A DNA stretch of 64,000 nucleotides from an uncultured Mucispirillum sp. (GCA_944323205.1 CALURO010000005.1:158477-222476), one strand, 5' to 3'. Positions 9,246 to 19,243 are shown, numbered from the stretch's first letter. Notes: a model not told the origin generated them from the sequence alone. Made by a program: numbers and translations.

Positions 9246-10365
9246 AATGACCTTCTTTATATTTATATACTCTTGGCACTCTATCTGAAATGCCACATAA
9301 TATTTCATAATCAATAGTGTCTGCCCACTGACCTAATGTGGAAGCAGTAATATCATCACCCATTATCTGCACTTTCTGACCAATACAGTTTTCTCCAAGC
9401 TCAGTAACATCTATCATTGTCATATCCATACATACATTTCCTATTACTTTACATTTTTTACTGCCTGCAAGCACATACCCTTTATTTGAAAACGAACGCC
9501 TGTAACCATCAGCGTAACCTATTGGTATAACACCAATTATCATATCTTTATGTGCAAAAAATGTTCTACCATATCCAACAGATTCACCTTTTTTAAGAAA
9601 TTTTACATGGGCTATTTCACTCCATAAGCTCATAACAGGCTCTAAATCTTTTAGCACATTTGTAGATTCATATCCATATAAAAATAAACCTGGTCGAGTA
9701 AAAGTCCATCTGTTTTCAAAATTAGCTATACCAGATGAATTTAAAAAACTTGTAGCAAAAGTATAATCTTTATTAATTTCTAAAAATTTATCAAATCTTT
9801 CTGTTTGTATATGAGCATAACTATTATCACAATCTGAAGTCGCAAGATGACTTATTGCAAAATCCACATGAAGATTTTTATACTTTTTTAATAATTCAGA
9901 AAGCTGTATTTCATGTGAAAAACCAAGTCTATTCATACCTGTATCAATTTCTACTGCTACATGAGCTTCTATGCCTAACTCTTTAGCAGCTTTAGAAATT
10001 ATTTCTGCATATCTGTAATCAAAAACTGGCAGTGTAAGTGATGACTGTAACGCTTCTTTTACAAAAGAATCACTTACATAACCAAGCACTACAATTTTTG
10101 TATCCATAGAAGATAATACTTTTCTAAGCTCTATACCTTCAATCATTGTAGCAACTGCAAAATGTTTTACATTTTTTTCTTCATAAGCATATTTTGCTAA
10201 AATTTTTGCACCATGACCATAAGCATCTGCTTTTACAACAGCAATGATATCTGATTTAGAAAGTTTTCTGGCAATATCAATATTATATCCAAACCTTTCC
10301 ATATCAATAACAGCATAAGTTGGGCGAGGAATAATGCCCATATTATCTAAACTATTTATTTTCAT
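9232..10365 (-). CDS. alr: Alanine racemase
   Basis: PLP enzyme interconverting L- and D-alanine for peptidoglycan. 377 residues, the family norm. The PLP lysine lies in [11 protein letters not shown] near residue 44; the C-terminal domain contains the conserved VGYGRTF and GYADGYRR, plus the cysteine loop [12 protein letters not shown]. The ATG at 10365 overlaps the prfB stop by 14 bases, and the 3' end overlaps mlaE. There is no sign of truncation. Confidence 0.96.
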   Translation of the reverse strand: MKINSLDNMGIIPRPTYAVIDMERFGYNIDIARKLSKSDIIAVVKADAYGHGAKILAKYAYEEKNVKHFAVATMIEGIELRKVLSSMDTKIVVLGYVSDSFVKEALQSSLTLPVFDYRYAEIISKAAKELGIEAHVAVEIDTGMNRLGFSHEIQLSELLKKYKNLHVDFAISHLATSDCDNSYAHIQTERFDKFLEINKDYTFATSFLNSSGIANFENRWTFTRPGLFLYGYESTNVLKDLEPVMSLWSEIAHVKFLKKGESVGYGRTFFAHKDMIIGVIPIGYADGYRRSFSNKGYVLAGSKKCKVIGNVCMDMTMIDVTELGENCIGQKVQIMGDDITASTLGQWADTIDYEILCGISDRVPRVYKYKEGHFEIF

Positions 10366-11464
10366 TTTCTATTCCTGCAGCAAAAAGTAAATACTGCCTA
10401 ATAAATGGCTCTAACTCACCGTCCATAACAGCATCAACATTTCCTGTTTCATACTTTGTACGCAAATCTTTTACCATTTTATACGGGTGCATAACATAAG
10501 AACGGATTTGATTTCCCCAACCAATATCTGTTTTACTATCTTCCATTTTTTCTTTAGCTTCACTTCGCTTTTCCATTTCATATTCATAAAGTTTAGATTT
10601 TAAAATCTTCATAGCAGAAGCTTTATTTTTGTGCTGACTTCTTTCGTTTTGGCATGATACTACAATACCTGTTGGTATATGTGTTATTCTAACAGCAGAA
10701 TCTGTTGTGTTAATATGCTGTCCGCCAGCTCCGCCAGCTCTATATGTATCTATTCTTAAATCTGATTCATTTATTTCTATTTCTAAATCATCATCAATTT
10801 CAGGCAACACAAATACAGAAGCAAATGAAGTATGGCGCCTGTTTTGTGAATCAAATGGTGAAATTCGTACAAGTCTATGAACACCGCTTTCACCTTTTAA
10901 ATAGCCAAAGCCATATTCACCAATAATATTAAATGTAATAGATTTTATCCCTGCTTCATCACCATCAAGCTGGTCTAATATTTCAAGTTTAAAGCTGTTT
11001 TTTTCTGCCCAGCGTGCATACATTCTAAAAAGCATAGATGCCCAGTCGTCTGCTTCTGTGCCACCAGCACCTGAGTGTATTGTTACAATTGCATTATTAA
11101 TATCGTGCTGGTCACTTAAAATAAGCTTTAATTCAAAATCTACAGTTTGTTTTTTATAATTATAAAAAGTATCTATTATATCTTTTTCTACAGAAGTTTC
11201 ACCTTCTTTATAAAGCTCTATTAAAACACCACAGTCTTCTTGTGTCTGTAAAAGGCTTCTATATAACTCTAAAAACTTTTTAATTGCAGACTGTTCTTTT
11301 AAAAGATGTTTTGATTCTTTTTTAGACCAGAAGTCTTTATCAGTCATAGACATATTTTCAATATTATCTACTTTTTTTTGCAGTAAATCTTCCTTTACTG
11401 CTGGTGCAAAACTTTTTACTTTATTATTTAATTCATCTATCTCTTGAAGTATCTCTTCTAACAT
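10352..11464 (-). CDS. prfB: Peptide chain release factor 2
   Basis: Terminates translation at UGA and UAA. 370 residues from the ATG at 11464, which has AAAGGT just upstream; an in-frame TTG ten codons earlier overlaps the previous gene and is less likely. The stop-codon-recognition tripeptide SPF is in [15 protein letters not shown] and the hydrolysis motif GGQ is in [17 protein letters not shown]. The reading frame is continuous through the N-terminal region, so the internal UGA programmed frameshift that autoregulates E. coli prfB is absent. It sits between the ArgA-like gene and alr. Confidence 0.96.
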   Translation of the reverse strand: MLEEILQEIDELNNKVKSFAPAVKEDLLQKKVDNIENMSMTDKDFWSKKESKHLLKEQSAIKKFLELYRSLLQTQEDCGVLIELYKEGETSVEKDIIDTFYNYKKQTVDFELKLILSDQHDINNAIVTIHSGAGGTEADDWASMLFRMYARWAEKNSFKLEILDQLDGDEAGIKSITFNIIGEYGFGYLKGESGVHRLVRISPFDSQNRRHTSFASVFVLPEIDDDLEIEINESDLRIDTYRAGGAGGQHINTTDSAVRITHIPTGIVVSCQNERSQHKNKASAMKILKSKLYEYEMEKRSEAKEKMEDSKTDIGWGNQIRSYVMHPYKMVKDLRTKYETGNVDAVMDGELEPFIRQYLLFAAGIENENK

Positions 11465-11483
11465 ATTGACCTTTATATTTTTT

Positions 11484-11933
11484 TTATATTTCAATAATTA
11501 CTGCAGTTTCATCACATTCAGGATATTTAGGGCATTTTAAACAGTCTGTCCATATTTTTTTTGGCAGGTTGTCAAGCTCTGTTATTTTAAAACCACAGCT
11601 TTCAAAAAATTCCTGCATATATGTAAGTGCAAACACTTTTGTAAATCCTATTTCTTTTGCTCTTTTTAAAGAATATTCTACCATTGCCTGCCCTATTTTC
11701 TGCCTTTTATACTGCTCTACTACTGCTAATGAGCGTATTTCAGCAGTATCACTCCATGTTGGGTGCAGTGCACAAACACCTTTAACTGCTTCATCATCTT
11801 CCCATATAATAAATTCATATATTTTTTCATATATTTCATTTCTACTTATTTGAAGCATCTGTCCTTTTTTTGCATACTGGTTTACTATCTGCTGAATAAC
11901 TGGTGCATCATTAATTTTTGCTTGTCTAATCAT
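11484..11933 (-). CDS. Short ArgA-like GNAT N-acetyltransferase
   Basis: A stand-alone GNAT acetyltransferase, 149 residues. The acetyl-CoA site is in [19 protein letters not shown], followed by FESCGFK. The C-terminal [20 protein letters not shown], with its cysteines, is a pattern I associate with short N-acetylglutamate synthases that start arginine synthesis in several phyla; that assignment is from memory and not decisive. The ATG overlaps the stop of the upstream lipoprotein gene (ATGA). No other arginine gene is nearby. Confidence 0.75.
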   Translation of the reverse strand: MIRQAKINDAPVIQQIVNQYAKKGQMLQISRNEIYEKIYEFIIWEDDEAVKGVCALHPTWSDTAEIRSLAVVEQYKRQKIGQAMVEYSLKRAKEIGFTKVFALTYMQEFFESCGFKITELDNLPKKIWTDCLKCPKYPECDETAVIIEI

Positions 11934-12334
11934 CTTATATAATTCCTATATTTATCAATGACTTTTTGTGCAATATCTGCATTAGAGATTAAATATTTTG
12001 TAGCCCTTACATTTATATCAAGCACACCATCTCTTCGTGTATAAATATAAGCAGTTACAGTATAATTATCTACTATACCTTCTACATATCCATCAACAAA
12101 GCTTAAATCATTAATAGTGCCTTTATTAGCTTCAAAAGCATATATTAATTTTTCTACAGCAAGTGCTTTTTCTGTTTTATCAATATCTGATACTGAGCCT
12201 GCAGTAAAAACTACAGTTGAAAAAGCACCAGCTAAAGCCACCCCTGCAATCCAAGCACACCCATTTAAAAACAGTGGAATGGTAAAAACTACAATTAATT
12301 TAAACACAAAATGTCTTACTTTAAAATTAATCAT
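11930..12334 (-). CDS. Small lipoprotein, DUF3568-like
   Basis: Predicted lipoprotein of 134 residues. A hydrophobic signal sequence ends in a lipobox (LNGC, cysteine at residue 26). A glycine/alanine-rich hydrophobic stretch and a short alpha/beta domain follow, with YVEGIVDNYTVTAYIYTRRDG and an RATKYLIS segment. The overall plan resembles DUF3568 proteins of unknown function, a loose match. It is the first gene of the long minus-strand cluster and overlaps the ArgA-like gene by 4 bases. It starts about 145 bases from pyrR, which is read divergently. Confidence 0.7.
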   Translation of the reverse strand: MINFKVRHFVFKLIVVFTIPLFLNGCAWIAGVALAGAFSTVVFTAGSVSDIDKTEKALAVEKLIYAFEANKGTINDLSFVDGYVEGIVDNYTVTAYIYTRRDGVLDINVRATKYLISNADIAQKVIDKYRNYIR

Positions 12335-12417
12335 TTTGCATATTATAAAATTTAATTACAATAATCAACTTAAATATTATATAAATGGATAAATTGTTAA
12401 TATTTGTTATAAAATTA

Positions 12418-12446
12418 TTGACTTATTATTGTATAACTCTTACTAT
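12418..12446 (+). promoter_or_regulatory. Sigma70-type promoter of pyrR-pyrB-pyrC
   Basis: TTGACT (12418-12423), a 17-base spacer and TACTAT (12441-12446). The start site would fall near 12453, leaving a leader of only about 27 bases before the pyrR ATG, too short for a PyrR-type attenuator. Confidence 0.7.
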
Positions 12447-12479
12447 TTATATTAGTGTATATATATATTGAGGTTATTT

Positions 12480-13028
12480 ATGGAAAAAGAGAAAATCTTA
12501 ATTAATAATGCAGAAATGCATGCAATTATTGAGCGTATGACCTTTCAAATTATTGAAAAAGTTACGGATTATGATAATACTTATATAGTTGGAATAAGAA
12601 GACGAGGCGAATACATAGCAAACCGTATTATAGACAGTATAAGCCACCATAATAAAAAACCTTTAAAATCTGGTGTTTTAGATATAACATTATATAGAGA
12701 TGATTTATCAGAAATTTCAAATATGCCGGAAGTAAAATCGTCAGATATAGGGTTTGATGTTAATGGAAAGACTATTATATTAGTTGATGATGTACTTTTT
12801 ACCGGCAGAACTATTCGCTCTGCAATAGACGCACTTCTTGATTATGGAAGACCTGCAAAAATTATGCTTGCAGTTATAGTAGATAGAGGTCATAAAGAAC
12901 TTCCGATACATGCTGATTTTACAGGGAAACATATTCCTACAAGAAAAAGCGAAGTTATACATGTAAAAGTGAAAGAAATAGATAATGTAGATAATGACTG
13001 TGTTACTATAAGCGATAGAGAGGTTTAA
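12480..13028 (+). CDS. pyrR: PyrR bifunctional regulator / uracil phosphoribosyltransferase
   Basis: A PRPP-binding protein that in Gram-positives attenuates pyr operons by binding mRNA when UMP is high, and also makes UMP from uracil. 182 residues from the ATG at 12480 (GAGG seven bases upstream); an in-frame TTG 12 bases earlier overlaps that site and is rejected. The PRPP loop [17 protein letters not shown] and the PyrR-typical [12 protein letters not shown] are clear. It is followed after one base by pyrB. No terminator/antiterminator leader precedes it, so it may act differently here or serve only as an enzyme. Confidence 0.93.
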   Translation: MEKEKILINNAEMHAIIERMTFQIIEKVTDYDNTYIVGIRRRGEYIANRIIDSISHHNKKPLKSGVLDITLYRDDLSEISNMPEVKSSDIGFDVNGKTIILVDDVLFTGRTIRSAIDALLDYGRPAKIMLAVIVDRGHKELPIHADFTGKHIPTRKSEVIHVKVKEIDNVDNDCVTISDREV

Positions 13029-13029
13029 T

Positions 13030-13950
13030 ATGACTTATGATAAAAAAGATTTTATCTCTACTCAGGATTTAACAAGAAAGCAGATAGATTATATCTTAAA
13101 TCAGGCAATGAGTTTTAGGGAAATAAACCAAAGAGAAGTTAAAAAAGTTCCTACATTAAAAGGACGAACTATTGTTAACTTGTTTTTTGAAGCATCTACT
13201 AGAACAAAAACTTCTTTTGAAATAGCGGGTAAAAGGCTTGGAGCAGATGTTATTAATATCAACTCTTCTACTTCAAGCACTCAAAAAGGCGAAACATTAA
13301 TGGATACTGTTAAAAATATTGAAGCAATGGCTTCAGATATTGTTGTTATAAGGCATAGTTATTCAGGCTCAGTTAAATTTGTAGCAGATAATGTAGATGC
13401 TCACATAGTAAATGCTGGTGATGGACTTAATGAACACCCTACTCAATGTATGCTTGACCTTTTAACTATTAAACTGCAAAAAGGAAGACTTGAAGGGTTA
13501 AATGTTACAATTATAGGCGATATTGCTCATTCAAGAGTTGCAAGAAGTAATATATGGGCTATGAAAACTTACGGCATGAATGTTACTCTTTTTGCACCCC
13601 CTACTATGCTTCCTGTTGGTGTTGAAGCATTCGGTGTGAATACAGCTAAAAATATGGAAGAAGCAGTTGCAAATGCTGATGTTATAATTATGCTTAGAAT
13701 CCAAAGAGAAAGAATGGCAAAACTTCTTATTCCATCAGAAAGAGAATATTCTAAACTTTTTGGGCTGACTCCTGCAGTTATGAAGAAAGCTAAAAGTGAT
13801 GTTATGGTTATGCATCCAGGCCCAATAAATAGAGGTGTAGAACTTTCTTCTATTGTAGCTGACAGCAGTAATTCTGCAATATTAGACCAGGTGGAAAATG
13901 GAGTTGCTGTTAGAATGGCAGTATTTAGTTTTCTTGCTATGTCAAAATAA
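13030..13950 (+). CDS. pyrB: Aspartate carbamoyltransferase, catalytic subunit
   Basis: Condenses carbamoyl phosphate with aspartate, the committed step of pyrimidine synthesis. 306 residues. The carbamoyl-phosphate motif STRT is at 56-59, with HPTQCMLD in the middle and RIQRER and [12 protein letters not shown] toward the end. No pyrI regulatory subunit gene follows; pyrC comes 17 bases later. Second gene of the pyrR operon. Confidence 0.97.
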   Translation: MTYDKKDFISTQDLTRKQIDYILNQAMSFREINQREVKKVPTLKGRTIVNLFFEASTRTKTSFEIAGKRLGADVININSSTSSTQKGETLMDTVKNIEAMASDIVVIRHSYSGSVKFVADNVDAHIVNAGDGLNEHPTQCMLDLLTIKLQKGRLEGLNVTIIGDIAHSRVARSNIWAMKTYGMNVTLFAPPTMLPVGVEAFGVNTAKNMEEAVANADVIIMLRIQRERMAKLLIPSEREYSKLFGLTPAVMKKAKSDVMVMHPGPINRGVELSSIVADSSNSAILDQVENGVAVRMAVFSFLAMSK

Positions 13951-13967
13951 AAAATGGTGAAATATAT

Positions 13968-15233
13968 ATGAAAACATTACTTAAAAACTGCAAAATAGTA
14001 AATCATGATAAAATAACTGAAGGTAATATTTTAATAAATGATAATATTATTGAAGATATTACAAATGATAATATTCAGGCAGATAATGTATATGAGTGCT
14101 TAGGAAAATATGTTCTTCCAGGTCTTATAGATATGCACTCTCACATGAGAGAGCCGGGGTTTGAATATAAAGAAGATATTACAACTGCAGGACAGGCTGC
14201 TGTTGCTGGTGGTATTACTACTGCATGCTGTATGGCAAACACTAAACCTGTAATAGATAATGCTCCTGTTGCTTCGTTTATTATTAATAAATCAAAAAAA
14301 GATGGACTTTTTGATGCACTGCCTTATGGTGCTGTTACAAAAGGATTAAAAGGCGAAGAACTTACAGAAATGGGCGATTTAATAGAAAATGGTGTATGTG
14401 GTTTTTCTGATGATGGATATACCATTATGAATGCAGAAGTTATGCGTAGAGCATTAGAATATGTTAGATATTTTGATTCCTTTATTTCTGTTCATGCAAT
14501 TGATACAAACCTTCAAGGTAACGGCTATATGAATGAAGGCAGAATATCTGCAGTTAATGGATTAAACGGTATACCGTCAGAATCGGAATCTGTTATTATA
14601 GCAAGAGATATTATGCTTGCCCGCCTTACAAAATCAAGAGTACATATAAGCCATGTAAGCTCAAAAGAAGCTGTTGATATTATTCGCTGGGGTAAAAACG
14701 AAGGCATTAATGTTACTGCCGAAGCTACTCCGCACCATTTTACTTTAACAGATGAAAACTGCTTAACTTATGATACTAATTATAAAATGAGCCCGCCTTT
14801 AAGAGAAGAAGAAGATATTGAAGCAATATTACAGGGTTTCAAAGACGGCACAATAGACTGTATTTCTACAGACCATGCACCACATCAGGACGATGAAAAA
14901 TTTGTAGAATTTGGACTTGCTCCAGTTGGTATTATTGGATACCAAACAGCTGTTCCTTTAACTATAAAAAGAATAGATGAAGGCAGACTATCATGGACAG
15001 ATTTTGCAAGGCTTATGTCTTATAATCCAGCAAAAATACTTAAAAAAGAAAATTTAGGGATAATTACAAAAGGAAAACAGGCAGATATTGTAGTTATTGA
15101 TGCAGATATTGAATACACTTATACAAGAGAAATAAATAAATCTAAATCATTTAACACTCCATTTTTGAATAAACAGTTAAAAGGGAGAGCTTTATATACA
15201 TTTAAAAATGGCAGATTAGTTTATCAGGCATAG
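13968..15233 (+). CDS. pyrC: Dihydroorotase
   Basis: Zinc amidohydrolase that cyclises carbamoyl aspartate to dihydroorotate. 421 residues, the long (class I) type normally encoded beside pyrB. Metal site HSHMREPG near residue 60, then CMANTKP, the histidine-containing HISHVSS, and the catalytic DHAPH. GGTGA precedes the ATG. Last gene before a strong terminator. Confidence 0.96.
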   Translation: MKTLLKNCKIVNHDKITEGNILINDNIIEDITNDNIQADNVYECLGKYVLPGLIDMHSHMREPGFEYKEDITTAGQAAVAGGITTACCMANTKPVIDNAPVASFIINKSKKDGLFDALPYGAVTKGLKGEELTEMGDLIENGVCGFSDDGYTIMNAEVMRRALEYVRYFDSFISVHAIDTNLQGNGYMNEGRISAVNGLNGIPSESESVIIARDIMLARLTKSRVHISHVSSKEAVDIIRWGKNEGINVTAEATPHHFTLTDENCLTYDTNYKMSPPLREEEDIEAILQGFKDGTIDCISTDHAPHQDDEKFVEFGLAPVGIIGYQTAVPLTIKRIDEGRLSWTDFARLMSYNPAKILKKENLGIITKGKQADIVVIDADIEYTYTREINKSKSFNTPFLNKQLKGRALYTFKNGRLVYQA

Positions 15234-15262
15234 TTTAATGTTATAAGTTTAAGAATACAATT

Positions 15263-15292
15263 AAGGCTGTTGGATATCCAACAGCCTTTTTT
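15263..15292 (+). terminator. Terminator of the pyrR-pyrB-pyrC operon
   Basis: An uninterrupted palindromic stem (AAGGCTGTTGGAT with its complement, 15263-15288) runs straight into a T run. A strong intrinsic terminator 30 bases after pyrC. Confidence 0.9.
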
Positions 15293-15509
15293 ATATTATA
15301 TATTTTTATATGATTCATAATATTATTCATAGGAACATAGAAACTATTAATTAAAATTATAAATAACTTTTTAAAAATATTTTTTATTCCAACTATACTG
15401 TTGATTTTGGATTTAAATCAAATCTTATCAAAAAATGCTTGTGGGATTATATAAATACTTATAACTGGTTTAAAATTTATCCAGCCCTTTAGATATTATA
15501 AAAAATATT
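15293..15509. other. Intergenic DNA, no gene seen
   Basis: Part of a 319-base gap between convergent pyrC and the MCP gene. Between the two terminator hairpins it is AT-rich, with no convincing reading frame, RNA gene or repeat. Confidence 0.6.
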
Positions 15510-15547
15510 TAGTCTGCTTAACACTTCTATATTTATTAAGCAGACTA
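15510..15547 (-). terminator. Probable terminator of the MCP gene
   Basis: Arms TAGTCTGCTTAA (15510-15521) and its exact complement (15536-15547) with a 14-base loop. On the minus strand the stem is followed by AAATATTTTTTA. It begins 5 bases after the MCP stop codon. Confidence 0.65.
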
Positions 15548-15552
15548 AAAAA

Positions 15553-17187
15553 TTATTTTACTTTAAACTTTGTAAGCATCATTTTAAGAGTTTCTACTCT
15601 TTCCTGTAAATGCTCTATAGTTTGTGTTACTTCATTTACAGCATTGCTTGATTCTTCAATACCAGTTGCAATACTTGTTGAGGTTTCATGAACAGTCTGT
15701 ACAGTGGAGTATTCATTATCCATATCTTCTCGAATAGAACTCATAACACCATTTATTCCATCAATACCAGTAAAAATTTTATTAAAAACATCTTCTGTTC
15801 TTTCAATATTATTAACACCTTCTTTCACTTTTTCAGCTTCAAGCCCCATAGCAGAAGATGCTCTTAATGCCTCATTTTGCAGCGTAGAAACAATAGCTGT
15901 AACTTCACTTGTTGCTTTTTGAGTTCTTTCTGCAAGTTTTCTAACTTCATCAGCAACTACTGCAAACCCTCTACCTGCTTCACCAGCTCTAGCTGCTTCA
16001 ATAGCTGCATTTAATGCAAGAAGATTTGTCTGGTCTGCAATATCATTAATAACTGTTACTATATTACCTATTTCACTGGAAGAATTTGCAAGGTTAGTAA
16101 TGGTATCAGAAAGAGAATCTGCGTCTTCATGGATTTTTTCCATGCTCATTTTTAAATCTGTAAGCTGTTTTCTACCATCATTAGCAGAAATAACTGTATT
16201 ATCAACTATTTCTTGATTTGATTTTAATGAATCAACAGTTGCTTTAACAGTAGAATTAATAGAATCTAAACTGGCAGCTGTATCACCTACTTGATGTGCC
16301 TGCTCAGAGAAAGTAGAAGATAATTCTTCCATAGTTGATGCAAGCTGATTATTACTTGAAGCTACATCTTCTGTTGCTTCTGTTACACTTTGTAATATTT
16401 CTCTAATACTTGCAAGAGATAGATTTATATTTTTAAATGTTGCACTTATTTCTGATGAACCTTCTAAATTTGGAGCTTTTACAGTCATATCACCATCAGC
16501 AATACTTATAAATAATTTATCCAATGTATTTAATGCTCTTTTTAAACTATTTATAAAAATATACAGGAATATTAAAAATATAACTGCTATTCCTGCCATT
16601 ACAAATAATGATACAAAAATAATTGTAACAGATTTAGAAGTAGATTGTTTTGCAGCATTTGTTGAAAACTTCTTTATCTCATCTTCAAAAGTATTTAAAG
16701 ATTGTGATATTTTGTCCTTTCCGGCTTCATATTCTTTACTGCTCATAAGCTGTGCAGCTTTTTGTAAATCACCAGCAGCAACAGCATCAAATGATGCTTC
16801 TTCAAGCTTAATCAATGCGTCTGAATCACTTTTTGCTTTTTCAACATATACTAATATTTCTGAAGGAACACCTAATTTTTTTAATGCTTCTACAGCTTTA
16901 TCTCTGCTTTTTGTATTATTTACTTCATTCCAGTATTTATCATAATATTCTTTATTACCAGTAGTAGCATAAAGTCTTGCCTGAGTAGTTAAATAATCTG
17001 AGGCTTTAGATACAATAAATCCATATGAAACAATATCAAGGCTGTCATATGTTAATTTTTCATTATGTTTTGTTGCACTATAAATCATTGTCATAAAAAT
17101 AAGAAAAGACATAATCATTGCAGCCATACCAGCAACAATAATCCATAAAAAATAGTTAAACTTAAATCTTAAAATCCTCAGTCCCAT
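15553..17187 (-). CDS. Methyl-accepting chemotaxis protein
   Basis: Membrane chemoreceptor of 544 residues. One helix near 12-36, a helical periplasmic sensor (about 40-185), a second membrane helix near 190-212, then HAMP and a long methyl-accepting coiled coil. The signalling tip [20 protein letters not shown] and the [13 protein letters not shown] stretch are intact. The sensor domain resembles helical-bundle types but I could not assign a ligand. Monocistronic, with its own promoter and terminator. ATG at 17187 with AGGTGA upstream. Confidence 0.95.
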   Translation of the reverse strand: MGLRILRFKFNYFLWIIVAGMAAMIMSFLIFMTMIYSATKHNEKLTYDSLDIVSYGFIVSKASDYLTTQARLYATTGNKEYYDKYWNEVNNTKSRDKAVEALKKLGVPSEILVYVEKAKSDSDALIKLEEASFDAVAAGDLQKAAQLMSSKEYEAGKDKISQSLNTFEDEIKKFSTNAAKQSTSKSVTIIFVSLFVMAGIAVIFLIFLYIFINSLKRALNTLDKLFISIADGDMTVKAPNLEGSSEISATFKNINLSLASIREILQSVTEATEDVASSNNQLASTMEELSSTFSEQAHQVGDTAASLDSINSTVKATVDSLKSNQEIVDNTVISANDGRKQLTDLKMSMEKIHEDADSLSDTITNLANSSSEIGNIVTVINDIADQTNLLALNAAIEAARAGEAGRGFAVVADEVRKLAERTQKATSEVTAIVSTLQNEALRASSAMGLEAEKVKEGVNNIERTEDVFNKIFTGIDGINGVMSSIREDMDNEYSTVQTVHETSTSIATGIEESSNAVNEVTQTIEHLQERVETLKMMLTKFKVK

Positions 17188-17243
17188 GTATTTTCACCTA
17201 TAAAATATTTATATAACATAACAAAAGTTTATGTATATTAATA

Positions 17244-17272
17244 TTTATATAGTCTTTTTAGATTTTTTTCAA
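17244..17272 (-). promoter_or_regulatory. Possible promoter of the MCP gene
   Basis: On the minus strand, TTGAAA (17272-17267), a 17-base spacer and TATAAA (17249-17244), about 57 bases before the MCP start. The base composition makes chance matches common, so this is tentative. No sigma28-type flagellar promoter was recognised. Confidence 0.4.
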
Positions 17273-17276
17273 TAGA

Positions 17277-17310
17277 AAAATAGGCATACATTAATATATG
17301 CATGCCTATT
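17277..17310 (-). terminator. Terminator after nfu
   Basis: On the minus strand the stem AATAGGCATGCATA pairs with TGTATGCCTATT and is followed by TTTTTC. It lies about 30 bases after the nfu stop and ends the Fe-S cluster. Confidence 0.75.
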
Positions 17311-17340
17311 GTAAAATTTAAAACACAAATATTATTTAAA

Positions 17341-17565
17341 TTATGCTGAAACAACTTCTTTAATTTCAGGTATTTCCTCTTTAATACGTGCTTCAATACC
17401 CTGTTTTAATGTCATAAGACTAAAAGGACAGCTACCGCATGCACCTCTTAAAGCAACTTTTACAACACCATCTTCAATACTGATTAGCTCTACATCGCCA
17501 CCATCAGCCTGTAAACCTGGGCGAACTTTATCTAATACTTGTTGAACTTTTTCTTTTAATTCCAT
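17341..17565 (-). CDS. NifU C-terminal-domain (Nfu) Fe-S carrier
   Basis: Small Fe-S cluster carrier of 74 residues, a single Nfu domain. Conserved GLQADGGDVEL and the cluster-binding CGSC, followed by PFSLMTLKQGIE. I chose the ATG at 17565 because GGAG lies 7 bases upstream; an ATG five codons earlier overlaps that site. It follows nifU by 18 bases and would take clusters from the NifU scaffold to target proteins. Confidence 0.92.
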   Translation of the reverse strand: MELKEKVQQVLDKVRPGLQADGGDVELISIEDGVVKVALRGACGSCPFSLMTLKQGIEARIKEEIPEIKEVVSA

Positions 17566-17583
17566 TTTAATCTCCTGCATAAA

Positions 17584-18021
17584 TTATTCAGCATCTTTTT
17601 TTAATTCAGCTTTCATATTGTCTACAATTGATGCATCTTTACCTTGTTTTGTATAATAATCTTTTAAAGCTGCTTCCACTGCTTCTTCTGCCATAACTGA
17701 GCAGTGAATTTTTGCAGGTGGTAGACCACCTAATGCATCAACAATAGCTTGATTTGTAAGTTTTAATGCATCTTCTACTTTTGCTCCTTTTAACATTTCT
17801 GTAGTCATAGAGCTAGATGCAATAGCTGCTCCACAGCCAAAAGTTTTAAAAGTTGAATTTTCGATAACACCATCGCTGTTTACTTTTAAATATAATTTCA
17901 TTACATCACCGCAAGATGGATTACCTACTTCACCAACACCATTTGCATCTTCAATTTCTCCCATATTTCTTGGGTTTGTAAAGTGATCCATAACTGTATC
18001 ACTGTATGGTCCTGCTGCCAT
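17584..18021 (-). CDS. nifU: Fe-S cluster scaffold, NifU/IscU type
   Basis: Scaffold on which [2Fe-2S] clusters are built. 145 residues: one IscU-like domain plus a short lysine-rich tail, without the extra domains of full NifU. The three ligand cysteines are in GNPSCGD, TFGCGAAIASSS and KIHCSVMAEEA; the conserved aspartate follows the first. The ATG at 18021 has an AGGAGT site. It sits directly after the NifS-like gene, its expected sulfur-donor partner, although that partner lacks the PLP lysine. Confidence 0.94.
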   Translation of the reverse strand: MAAGPYSDTVMDHFTNPRNMGEIEDANGVGEVGNPSCGDVMKLYLKVNSDGVIENSTFKTFGCGAAIASSSMTTEMLKGAKVEDALKLTNQAIVDALGGLPPAKIHCSVMAEEAVEAALKDYYTKQGKDASIVDNMKAELKKDAE

Positions 18022-18041
18022 TTTTACACTCCTGTATATAT

Positions 18042-19241
18042 TTATTTTTTTATTTTTGACGGGTCAAATGCCGGACTCATTGCACAGAGTTTGTCAATTA
18101 TTTCCGGACTTACTTTTAACACATGGTCAATATCTTCTTCTTCAATATATTTAGAAAGACTCATTGTTATTGAGCCTGCACAAATATCTGTAGGTACACC
18201 AACAGCTGTTAATACATGAGAAGCCTGTAAATCTTCTTCATCTTCTGCTAAAATATTTGATGAACATGCTGAACCGCTGGCACAATATACACCTTTTTGA
18301 GCATACCACATTAAAAGTGATTCACCTTCAATATATTCTACCCAAAAGCTCACATGGTATGGAAGTCTGTTTTCTACATCACCAGTAATATGCAGAAAAT
18401 CATATTGTGCAGTTAAACCATCAATTAATTTATTTCTTAACTTTGTAAGTTTTGCAGAATATTCTGCCATTTCATTTTTAGCAATTTCACATGCTTTTCC
18501 AAGCCCTATAATAGCAGGTACATTTTCACTTCCACTTCTGATACCTCTTTCCTGAAAACCACCATCAAAAAGTGGAGCAAGTTTTACTTCCGGTGCAACA
18601 TATAAAGCAGCCGCCCCTCTTATACCATAAAAATTTTGTGCAGCAATAGTTAATGTTGATGCATTCATTTTTTTAACATCAATATCAATAAAGCCACATG
18701 ACGCAACTGCATCTACATGAAAATGGACACCTTTTTCTTTACATATTTTACCAATAGCTTCAATATCCTGAATAACACCTATTTCAGAATTTGCATGAGC
18801 AATAGCAACAAGAGCTGTATCATCTTTTATTGCTTTTGCAACACTTTCTGGAGAAATTCTACCATTTTTATCAACAGGCAGTTTTGTAAAAGTACAGCCA
18901 TAATTAGTTAACTTTAACACTGGATTTTGAATAGAATAATGCTCTATTTCACTTATAACAATATGCTTTTTATTACCGCTTAAAGCCATAACACCTTTTA
19001 TTGCAATATTATTTGATTCTGTGCCGTTAGATGTAAATATTATACTATCAGCCTTTTCAGCACCGATTAAATCTGCAACTTGTTTTCTAGCTTGGTTTAA
19101 AGCACTGTAACTTTCTCTTCCCAGTGGATAAAAATGTGCTGCTGGATTTCCGTATTTTTCTGTTAAAAAAGGCATAACTGCTTCAACAACTCGTGCATCT
19201 GGTTTTGTTCCAGCTATATTATCTAAATAAATTGGATTCAT
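18042..19241 (-). CDS. NifS/IscS-like protein lacking the PLP lysine
   Basis: By fold and context a class V aminotransferase of the cysteine desulfurase family, 399 residues. The persulfide-loop cysteine is present in ASGSACSS (Cys326), as are the PLP-stacking histidine (SEIEHYS) and the aspartate in HVDAVAS. The segment that should read S-x-H-K-x-Y-G instead reads AAQNFYG, so the Schiff-base lysine is Asn203 (codon 18633-18635), and the glutamine after VDA is also changed. It should therefore not form the normal internal aldimine. The IscS of Archaeoglobus fulgidus is known to lack this lysine and desulfurase activity. A scaffold or cluster-ligand role is inferred. GAGGT precedes the ATG. 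Confidence 0.88.
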   Translation of the reverse strand: MNPIYLDNIAGTKPDARVVEAVMPFLTEKYGNPAAHFYPLGRESYSALNQARKQVADLIGAEKADSIIFTSNGTESNNIAIKGVMALSGNKKHIVISEIEHYSIQNPVLKLTNYGCTFTKLPVDKNGRISPESVAKAIKDDTALVAIAHANSEIGVIQDIEAIGKICKEKGVHFHVDAVASCGFIDIDVKKMNASTLTIAAQNFYGIRGAAALYVAPEVKLAPLFDGGFQERGIRSGSENVPAIIGLGKACEIAKNEMAEYSAKLTKLRNKLIDGLTAQYDFLHITGDVENRLPYHVSFWVEYIEGESLLMWYAQKGVYCASGSACSSNILAEDEEDLQASHVLTAVGVPTDICAGSITMSLSKYIEEEDIDHVLKVSPEIIDKLCAMSPAFDPSKIKK

Positions 19242-19243
19242 TA

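Noticed and set aside
9246..9314. Longer mlaE start at 9314
   Set aside because: It would overlap alr by 83 bases and lacks a good ribosome site, while the TTG at 9245 has AAGAAGG at proper spacing.
15293..15509. Hidden gene between pyrC and the MCP gene
   Set aside because: All six frames are short and composition is uniformly AT-rich; only the two terminators stand out.
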